Part shown: in pieces, positions 1 to 10,251 of the stretch
How positions within the stretch are numbered: position 1 is the first letter of the stretch
How the letters are laid out: the number at the start of each line of letters is the position of its first letter
Origin: Daphnia pulex
Taxonomy: Eukaryota > Arthropoda > Branchiopoda > Diplostraca > Daphniidae
Assembly: GCF_021134715.1 (NCBI RefSeq)
Contig: NC_060025.1
Coordinates: forward strand, 9,114,001 to 9,178,000
Length of the DNA: 64,000 nt
Direction of reading: 5' to 3'
Made by a program: the position numbers and the translations under genes
The notes under the pieces: generated by a model
The model's input: only the letters and a program-made list of their open reading frames with translations
What the model was told of the DNA's origin: nothing
Databases searched by the model: none

Positions 1-2
1 AC

Positions 3-1626
<1,624 letters not shown>

Positions 1627-3381
1627 TGGGACGGGCCCTCCACCCAGCGCGATAGATCAATACTAGTTTCAATGGTCTATTATTACAACTATTACTACTT
1701 CTACTACTACACTACGCTAGATATAATTTGGGTTGCAACCTCGGCTCATTCCCCCCACTTTCTCCCCCCCCCCTCAGCCCATGCAAAGCCAAAATGCAAA
1801 AGAGAAGAAAAAATTCAACGAGATGTGAAATTTGTATAGTTCATAATAGCCAATAATCTGTCCCTCCTTTTCCCCTCTTCTCTTGGCTTTCCTTTCGGGT
1901 AGCTTTTTTGGTGATCCCTAGAAGAGAAAATCTACTACCCACGAATATTCAAAACTTCATCCCTCTCTCCCTAGAAACGTGACTTATTCAATCTACAAAA
2001 TTCCCCTCATTTTTTTAAAAACTTTTGTGTTTAATCTTGTTTTAGGTTTCCAAGTTTCCGTAATATTCCTCCTCTTACATCTATTTTTTCTTCTAAATTT
2101 TTCAGTTTGCTCATCATCCTACCGCTATCCAGCCTAATTCCCGTTTCCTCTTTATTCAGTGCCTTAATTAAAGCAAGAGAACTTTAAAGAATTCTTCCTT
2201 TTATAACACAACTTGCGAAAAACTGATCGTCTTTTTGTTCGTCTCCAAAAAAACAAAATTGTGAGCTTGAGAATGAGTGAAGTTAGGCCCGGAAAGGATA
2301 AGATTTCGTGAAGGTTGTCCCCCCATCCATTCTGTTATGTTACTCAAAAAATAAGAGAGAAATCTACACTAGAAAACATATTACTGTGGGAGCTAAAAAG
2401 AAAATGGAGACCGATTGGATGATAATGTGACGTGTGTCGAAATGAATTTCGTCGCCGATTCTTCCCAACTCCTCCACCCGTTCCAATTTAATTTATCCAA
2501 CCATTTTTTCTTTTTGTTTTTTGTTTCTTTATGTGTTTGTGTGTCATGTCGTCCCGAATTTTTCCTTCCTCATTTCTAAACTAAAATCTTTTTTCCACTT
2601 TTTTTTTTCTTGTCGATGTTAGGACTCCAGAAAGCTCAAAAATGACTTCCCACCCGAATATGGTAAACGATTTGTGTTGGTACGAAAACACACACACACA
2701 CGAACATATCGACAATTCAATTATTTGAATGCGATTCGCCCAATTATTATTATTATTCTCTCACTATATATTTTTTTTTTAAATTAGATCCGCAAATTAA
2801 AGAGTCAAATAGTTGAGCCGACCAGCGCTTTCATGTCTCTCCTTCAGCAACTAACATTTCGTTCCAATAGTTAATGATTTGTGAAGATGTACAGATTGAC
2901 ACATCAAATCCCTTTTACTTTCATTTTCTCCCCCCCCCCCCACTTACTCGCTTGATATATGGACGCGCTGAGTGATTCACCGTTCATCCATTTTTTGTTA
3001 ATTTGCCTAATGAAAAGTGTCGATAAAAATAACAAAAATTGTTTCCTTTTTTTAAGAAAGTAAAACAAATCGTGTGCGAAATGAAAGAAGAGTGAAAAAG
3101 AAATTAGAAGATTTTTTTAAGATCCTGCAACGCTGGAGACGACGAAAAGATTTAGCAGACAATTAATTAATTAAGTTGAAAACAAAAAATTTTCTTTCAC
3201 TCCCTCGTGTGTGTCTGTCTGTGTGTGTGCAAGTTGGTGTCCGTCAATCCATCTCTACCCACAAGAAACCCCCCCCCCCCCTAGCCCCGATTTCAACCTC
3301 CCCCCATTGTATACGTGTTACTTTTTTCGTGACGCAAAATAAACGGTTTGGAGAGCAAAAGTGTATTTCAACTATAGTGTG
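1627..3381. other. S6K 3' UTR / intergenic spacer
   Basis: No supported coding sequence. The stretch is T-rich with C-runs (about 1765, 2930 and 3271) and CA/GT microsatellites (about 2690 and 3208). It probably holds a long S6K 3' UTR; an AATAAA at 3338-3343 is the best poly(A) signal on the + strand. If used, S6K transcripts end about 40 bp from the stop codon of the convergent SET-MYND gene. Confidence 0.5.
3338..3343 (+). terminator. Candidate poly(A) signal AATAAA for S6K
   Basis: Canonical AATAAA on the + strand, about 1.7 kb after the S6K stop and just before the convergent gene's stop. The assignment is by position only. Confidence 0.35.
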
Positions 3382-5448
3382 TCACATGGTCGATATCCAA
3401 CGTTGGATTTGCTCCATGGCTTCAACAGCACTCACAATTCCTCCTGTCGAAGCAGGATCTTGCAGTGAAAGGATTTCGATCGACTCTGATAAAATGTCTC
3501 GAACGATTTCGATTTGTTTCTTGAAATGGGATAAAATTTTACATTGACTTTCTTCAAACGACCTTTGGGCCAGCAGCAACAACGGGGCGTACATTTCGTA
3601 CATCGTCACTCCTGCATGGACATTTGATTACGTAAAAGGTGAGTGAATCATTTTTGTATGTGTCAATTTAGTTTAGTTAGAAGAAAACAGACCACGTATT
3701 CGAGTGAGGCCGGGCTCGACGATATCGGCGACAGACAGTAATCGCCGGCAGATGTCAACTTTCCGTTCCAGCTGTTGTGACGTCATAGTGTTGAGTAGAA
3801 ATCGTTCGTTTCTCCCGTACAAAGTGCTCAGCGATTGCCTGGCTCTGGTCAACAGGAAATGATTGGGATGGAGTAGCGAGGCGTGTCGACTGAGGAAATC
3901 TTCCAATCTATTCCGTCATAATCAATCGAACAAAAATTTGAAAAACAACAACCTTTCTTTTTTTACAGCTGTTTTTCCCCCCCCATTTTTACTTTTCCAC
4001 TTGATCGGGTTCGATGGTTTCGAATTCTTCTTTGAGTTTGTCAATCACTTGTGTCACGACAGCTGCCGTTAAACTGTAAGGACATTGGGAGCATTTCCAG
4101 TCCGTTTCTGGCTCGTCCAGCGGTCGTTCAGGTAACACGACGCCATTCGAACAGTTTGGGCAACGGAGGGCCGATAAATAAGTCGAACATTCAGTCGGAT
4201 CCGAGCACCGGGAACAATCGCATTCGAATAATTTGCTGTGACGTAACACGGCCCTTCGCTCTTTAGTCCCTGCAACGAAAAGAAAATTTGTGTTGATTGC
4301 ATTACGTAATAATTACGTTGGGGTTTAATACCTTCCAGGGGTAAAGTGTAGCTGGTGAATATTTGTTCACCTTTCATGATTGGAACTGAGGCTCGAACGG
4401 TCATCTTGTAACTAGAAAAATTTGAATAATTAAGTTTAAGTCTTTAAAATTATGTTTGATTTTTACTTGGCATCGATGACGTGCTGGGTATTGGCTACGC
4501 AGTTGTGTGACATCATGGACGCCAGGGGGAACACACCCAACACTTGTTGATATTGATTCCCGGCAAGTCGAATTTCAAACGCGTTGACGTCTATGACGCC
4601 GCAGGAAGCGTGAATTTCCTCCTCGCTAAATTCATCCGCCAATCCGCAAATTTTGCGGAGAAATTGAACAACGTTCACTTGGTAAATTCTCCACATGTCC
4701 GACTGTCGTCGCAAGTCGTTGTGATTCTCCAACATTTTATATTCCTAATTTAAAAAATTAAAATTGTAAAAGTACAAAATGATTTTTTAAAAACTTAATT
4801 GTCGATACGTTGAATAATTTGGGCTGCGTAGTTTTCAGTAAAAGTCCTCTGAGCGGAGTAATACATTGATAGACCGGATGCATTTGATGGACATCATTGA
4901 TTACAATGCAGGATTTAGCTCGACTTAGAACTAAACATTCAGCTTTGTGTTCAGGGCTCTAATATAATCAAATTTAAAAAATCAAAATGCGCTAATGTAA
5001 ATCGATAGTTGAATACCTTTGCGCATTGCTCCTGGCAAAATGGGAAATTGCAATTGGGGCAGCGAAAGAGGCTGGCCTCTTGTACACGATCCAGACTGGC
5101 ATAGCACTTGAGACAACAGGGTATGCAGCCCTGTTTGGGTCCAGTGATAACAGCCGTTTCTCCAAAAATAATTTCTCCGGGCTTGAGGTTTTTACTCGCA
5201 AAGATGCAGCTGCGGCGCAATAAATCTCATCTTATTTATTTAACACGGGGAAATGGCTATTAAATAACTTACCGTCCGAATTTCTCGTCGTGAACAATCT
5301 TGTAGGGCTTGCAGAGACTCTTGTGGACTAGCCAATGTTCTTTTTGGTGATTTTTTGAGCAGTAGGAAATTTCACCGCATCCGCCGCAGATTTGCGAGGC
5401 TTCCGCACGACACACTGCGCAACTGCCGTTCGATTCCGTTCGATTCAT
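3382..5448 (-). CDS. SET and MYND domain protein, arthropod-specific SmydA/msta-like, copy 1 (532 aa)
   Basis: Putative SET-MYND protein. Relatives are lysine methyltransferase-like, but the arthropod-specific clade often has uncertain activity. Eight exons (complement): 5273-5448, 5017-5209, 4809-4958, 4467-4744, 4332-4411, 3993-4269, 3693-3907 and 3382-3611; lengths sum to 533 codons. Exon 1 encodes an N-terminal MYND finger (CAVC...CGGCGEISYC...HWLVHKSLC). Exon 2 has the start of SET (KNLKPGEIIF) and a second Cys-rich zinc segment (CCLKCYASL...CPNCNFPFC). Exon 4 carries SHNC at the family's NHSC-like cofactor site; exon 5 has GEQIFTSYTLPLEG; exon 6 has the post-SET CDCSRC and a zinc ribbon-like pair (LRCPNC / WKCSQCPY). 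Exons 7-8 form a helical tail. The intron 7 donor is a weak GT (gtctgt). Part of a three-gene tandem array with conserved intron phases. Confidence 0.88.
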
Positions 5449-6861
5449 TTTTTTTTTTAATTCCCGTTTTTTGGGCGGCCTAGTAGTAACAAATAAGAAA
5501 AGGGACCCTCACAGAGCTGCGAGTAAATGGTTGCACAACAATTTCTTGTGGACGCCCGGATACAAATGAAGCTGCTGGACGAAATGTATCTTTAGTCTTT
5601 TTGGGACTACTCCACTTATATGGGGGTCTCGTCTGGTTGGTGGTGGCCTATAATGAGTCAGCAGAGAGCTTCTTCTTCTTGTTTGGATTGGCTCACGAGA
5701 GTCTGCCCGTGCTGATGAGGTTCACAATGGAGAGCCAAGTTTAATGTTGTTGTATGCACACAATGTCATCAGCCCATCCATCAACTTCAGCGTCGCCTTG
5801 CTGTCTATGATAATCTCTTCTCGCAGTTTCATCTTCCGCATTTCATTTGAATAGGGGCGACACGTGTAGAAAACATTAGAACTTTATATTTGTAAATAGG
5901 ATCGTTGGCTGGTCGTATAGAAGTAACGTCGTCCTATCGTATCCTTCCTGGAAGGGTAAACCTTGACTAGGACAACAGTTGCGGCGAAGGTTAAAATCGA
6001 CTGGAATTTTTAGAAGGAATTTTTGACACATTGCAACACGTGTCGGGTTCGTTGTGCCTAGCCTGGGAATGTTTTTCTTCTCTCCTGGGGTCGTGGAGTC
6101 ACAAAAGACCTAGTGACTTTCAAACCAGGCCAATTTCTTTGACATGTTAAGTCGGCGCCGACGGTTAACTTTTTGAATGGCTTCATCCACATTTTCTTAC
6201 TATCTTCATTGGATTTCATTAAAAATTTAAATTTAAAAATTTATTTTGTAAAAGTTAAATTAAAGTAATTAAATCAAGAATTTCTTTAAAATTTTGAAAT
6301 AACCGACTGCCACACAACTGGTTGTAAAAAATACGTTTTGTTTATTTATTTAAAGACAATTTGATGCGGTAAAGTTGATAACTAGTAGCCGGATAATTTT
6401 ACAGTTTTGTTAACTTGTAATCAAAGCTGCGCCCTGCTCTCAAGGACTGCTGTGTATCGTCTTAATCGATATATATCTACCAGCTGGAACAACAACAAAC
6501 TTTTTATTTTTTTCACTGTTTGGAAGGTAAACAACATTTTCTAGCGTCTACCATGTAATTCCATTCCCGAGTTTTCACGTCGGGAAATTTTGATCACCGC
6601 GGCATCCCAAACTTTTATTTTATTTTCGTCTGCGATATTTTTATTCAGTTCAAACTATTCGGGGCATGTGGCGATAAACAAACGTCCCAATCCAAGCTGT
6701 TTGGGTTATTTATTTAAGCAAAGATAAATCAACATTACCATAAAAGTCGTTTTTTTAAATCCTATATAACGCTCACGGGTCCTCCTACTATTTATTACGT
6801 GTCGGTAACTTTGAAAGACTGGGATCACAATGGCTAGACAAAAGCTAAGGTTGGGGGGCCG
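5449..6861. other. Spacer between SET-MYND copies 1 and 2
   Basis: No supported coding sequence. On the minus strand a TATA-like CATATAAG lies at 5615-5622, about 170 bp upstream of the copy 1 start codon, and may be its core promoter. The rest (about 6200-6800) is AT-rich with no recognised feature. Confidence 0.4.
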
Positions 6862-8883
6862 TCACAAAGAATAGATCCAGCGCTGAATTTGCCCCAGGGA
6901 TTGAACAGCTGCCGTCCCCATGGCCCCTTCCGCCGAGGCGGGATCTTCCAGCGAAAGGATTTTCGCCGATTCCGACAGGATCACTCGAACGGCTTCGATT
7001 TTCTCTTGGCATTCCGCCGAACTGATTTGGCCGGCCTCAAACGCCCGTCTGGCCATTAGCAGCATTGGCGCGTGCATCTCGTATAGTGTCACACCTTAAA
7101 ATCAACAATCAAATTGCTGTTTAAGTGATGTGAAAAGATTGAATTCATTTACTTCACATACCTCTGATTCGTGTCAGACCGGGCTCGACGACATCCGCCA
7201 CATCCAGCAACTGCCGGCAGATGGCAACTTTACGTTCCAGCTGTTCCATCGTCAAAGTGTTGAGCAAATACTTTTCATCCCGTCCGTACAATTGACTCAG
7301 CGACTGCCGGGCGCTCGTGAACAGGAAGTGATTGGGATGGAGCAGCGAAGCGTGTCGACTTAGGAATCCTTCGTATCTATTTTGCATATAAATCCGACGC
7401 GATAAAGAGCGAAATTGTTTTGAATCAATTCGATAATGAAATACTTTTCCACTTGATTGGGTCCGATGGCTTGGAATTCTTGTTTGAGCCGGTCGACCAC
7501 TCGGTTCACGACGGAAGCCGTAAGGTTGTAAGGGCACCGGGAGCATTGCCACTCTGTTAATTCCGACTCGTCCAGCGGCCGGACGGGCAGGACGGAGCCT
7601 GTCGTGCACTTTGGACAGCAGAGGGCCGATAAATAAGTCGAATATTCCGTCGGATCTGAGCACCGGGAACAATCGCATTCGAATAATTTGCTCTGACGCA
7701 ACACGGCCCTTCGCTCTTTTGTTCCTGGGAAATGTTTTAAAATAGGTTTTTACAAGGTTTCGACACATTAAAGTGCTTCAATACCTTCTAACGGTAAAGT
7801 GTAACTGGCGAATATTTGCTGGCCTCTATCGATCGCAACTGTTGCTCTAACCGTCATCTGATATCTGCATGCGAATCATTTCCGGTTAATTAGACTTGAA
7901 ATCAATTTGGGGGTTAATGGAATTTTACTTGTCGTCGATAATATGGTGAGTATTGGACACGCAATGATGTGACAGCATCGAAGCTAATGGGAAAATGCCC
8001 AGCGCTCCTTGGCCGTCTGACAAACGGATTTCGTACGAGTTGACGTCGAGGACGCCACAGGCCGAGTGGATTTCCTCTTGGCTAAATTCATCCGCCAAAT
8101 GGCACGAATTCCGGAGAAATTCGACGACGTTGACTTGGTAAACGTCCCACATTTTCGACTGTCGTCGCAAGTCGTTGTGATGTTCCAATTCGCTGAATGC
8201 CTATTGCAAAATGATTTAGTTTAGCTTTACTAAGTCAAATTTGTTTTTCTGAAATACTTGGAATAATTTCGGTTGCGTCGTTTTAAGTAAAAGGCCCCGC
8301 AGAGGAAGAATGCATAGGTAAATCGGGTGGAATTCGTTCATGTCGTCAATGTGTTTTTGAGCTCGTCTTATTACGAGGCATTCGGCTTCGTGATTTGGAC
8401 TCTGATGTAATAATTATTGATTAAATGAAATGATTTGCTAAATTATCTCTCAACCTTTGCGCATTCTTCTTGGCAAAATGGGAAGTCACATCCGGGGCAC
8501 CGGAAGAGACTGGCCTCTTCCGCATCCTCCAGACTGGTGTAGCACGTAAGACAACACGGACGACAACCTTGTTTGGGTCCCGTGATTAAAGCCTTGTCCC
8601 GAAATATTATTTCGCCCGGTCTGATATTCTTGGACGCCACCATAAAACTTTTTTAATTAAATGGGTAATTTAAAAATTTATTTGAATTAGCACAAACTCA
8701 AAGTTAATTTAATTACCGTCCGAATTTCTGATCGCAAACAATCTTGTAGGGTTTGCATTGACTCTTGTGAGTGGCCCAATGTTGTTTCTGGTGATCCTTG
8801 GCGCAGTAAAAGACTTGAGCGCATCCGCCGCAAATTTGCGAGGCTTTTGAACGACACAATGCGCACAATTCCGTTTCGTTCAT
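6862..8883 (-). CDS. SET and MYND domain protein, arthropod-specific SmydA/msta-like, copy 2 (527 aa)
   Basis: Second member of the array. Exons (complement): 8717-8883, 8455-8647, 8258-8401, 7929-8200, 7785-7864, 7445-7724, 7162-7376 and 6862-7094; total 528 codons, with the same phases as copies 1 and 3. The N-terminal MYND finger reads CALC...CGGCAQVFYC...HWATHKSQC. The SET start is KNIRPGEIIF; the cofactor-site motif is SHHC (SHNC in the other two copies); GQQIFASYTLPLEG and the post-SET CDCSRC are kept. The start ATG at 8881-8883 gives MNETELCALC. Exon 7 and part of intron 7 are almost identical in DNA to copy 3 although other exons have diverged, which suggests gene conversion. A perfect heat-shock element lies about 160 bp upstream. 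Histone methylation activity is not established from sequence. Confidence 0.88.
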
Positions 8884-9041
8884 TTTGATAATCTCTGTTA
8901 CAATAAAACTGTTTTAAGGTTGCGCACCGTATAATGAGACACTAATGGAACACTATGGAGAGCTGCTGTGCTAGAGTTGTTGTCCGATCAAAACGTTCCA
9001 GCTGTCTCTCCTAGGCCAAGATTTCTAGACATCTGATGGTG

Positions 9042-9056
9042 GGAAGCTTCTAGAAA
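9042..9056. promoter_or_regulatory. Heat-shock element (three inverted nGAAn units)
   Basis: GAA-gc-TTC-ta-GAA is a perfect three-unit HSF site. It lies about 160 bp upstream of the copy 2 start codon. A second partial TTC-ta-GA pair sits at 9023-9029. The match is seen in sequence; stress induction is inferred. Confidence 0.55.
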
Positions 9057-10087
9057 TGTCTTGTAATCACCTTCTCGATATTGCGTCGTAGTTTGCAGCC
9101 CGCCTTTTATTTTTCCTTATTTTTATATTTTTATAGTTTTGTTTTAAAAACAGTCCCGCACGTGTTGGAGGCCATTAATTCATCCCCCCGCTAAAACGGA
9201 CAAGCAGAAAATTCTATTTCCATATCGATGCGATGTATGTACGTGGGAGAGTTCGTTGGGGTTTGTGGCTGGGCATGGCCCAAATAGATTCAAATTAATA
9301 TCTCCGACGACGAACCGTGTCAGCAGCTCGTCCATTCTCAGCACTGCAACCTCAACCGGAAAAGATTTAATTAAGCGTTAATTTAAATTCAATACAGGGA
9401 AATGATTCGGCATAGGATATCGTCGCACTTGTTGCGCTAAATTTAGTTGTCATAACACGTGTGGGGGGGGGGGGGTTGTTGAGTTGTTCACGAAATAAGA
9501 AATGCGCCGTGTCAAATGTAAATATAGTGGTGGGGGAGTTGTCAACGTCTAGGTCGACTTAAGTCAAGCGGTTTGACTGCTGCTGGACGAGTTCCGGCCT
9601 CTGCGGATGTTGACTGGACGGAAAAAGATTGAAACGACGGAACAATCTCTCTCATCATCGCATGTGAATGTTTTCGAGTATTTATGCTGTGACGTTTTTA
9701 ATGGTTTTGGACAGATGCCAACTTCATTTGTGGACGTTCAAGTTCATCTCACAGCGTATTGCAAATTGTTGTTTTACAATGGCGCAAATTCTTTTTTTAT
9801 TTTGAATAACTATTTGTATTGGCATGTCTGATTCCATTCGTGAACGTTCGTGAATTGATATACATACACAACTATCAGTTAAAATATTTGTGAGAGGTTT
9901 GTGTGATTAAATCGGATTTATGAGCTTGGGTTGCGCTATTATATCGGTGTTTCAAACATGTAGATTCAAGTTGGATTTTGATGGCAGTTGCATTCGTGCT
10001 GGACGACGAAATGGCGGATACCTTTTCCGGATGAAATATAGAGTTCAATAAAAAAAAGGTAGACTCGGTAGCTAGGCAATTCAGTGG

Positions 10088-10093
10088 TTTATT
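10088..10093 (-). terminator. Poly(A) signal AATAAA of the chimeric gene
   Basis: AATAAA on the minus strand, about 140 bp past the chimeric ORF stop and 60 bp past the relict SET-MYND stop. It fits the end of a transcript covering both. Confidence 0.5.
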
Positions 10094-10151
10094 ATCGTGG
10101 GTCTTGTTTAAACGTCATACAGTGGCTGTCAAGACAATGGGGAATAATTAA

Positions 10152-10251
10152 TTATGAATGTATCCAGTGCTGAATTCGCCCCATAGATTGTAAAACTGAT
10201 GTAACCATGGCCCCTTCCGTCGAGGCAGGATCTACTAGTGAAGGAATTTTT
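10152..10251 (-). pseudogene. Relict 3' end of a SET-MYND gene, out of frame with the overlapping ORF
   Basis: Read in its own minus-strand frame it encodes IPSLVDPASTEGAM, then about 19 residues ending GRIQHWIHS and a TAA at 10152-10154. This matches the C-termini of the SET-MYND copies (SLEDPASTEGAM... to IQRWI). It overlaps the last codons of the 793-aa ORF in another frame, and the ORF's TAG stop lies within it. An indel therefore appears to have moved this tail out of frame, after which the shifted TAG became the stop. Confidence 0.8.

Larger units (their letters stand above)
8884..10151. other. Spacer between SET-MYND copy 2 and the chimeric gene
   Basis: Holds the HSE-like element at 9042-9056, a poly(G) run near 9465, and no convincing coding sequence. 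A 74-codon + strand ORF at 9607-9831 has no recognised motif and was not called. The left end of the chimeric transcript, with its poly(A) signal at 10088-10093, lies at the right side. Confidence 0.4.

Noticed and set aside
7130-7363. Plus-strand ORF inside SET-MYND copy 2 exon 7, repeated in copy 3
   Set aside because: Its conservation between copies comes from the coding strand and gene conversion, not from a second gene.
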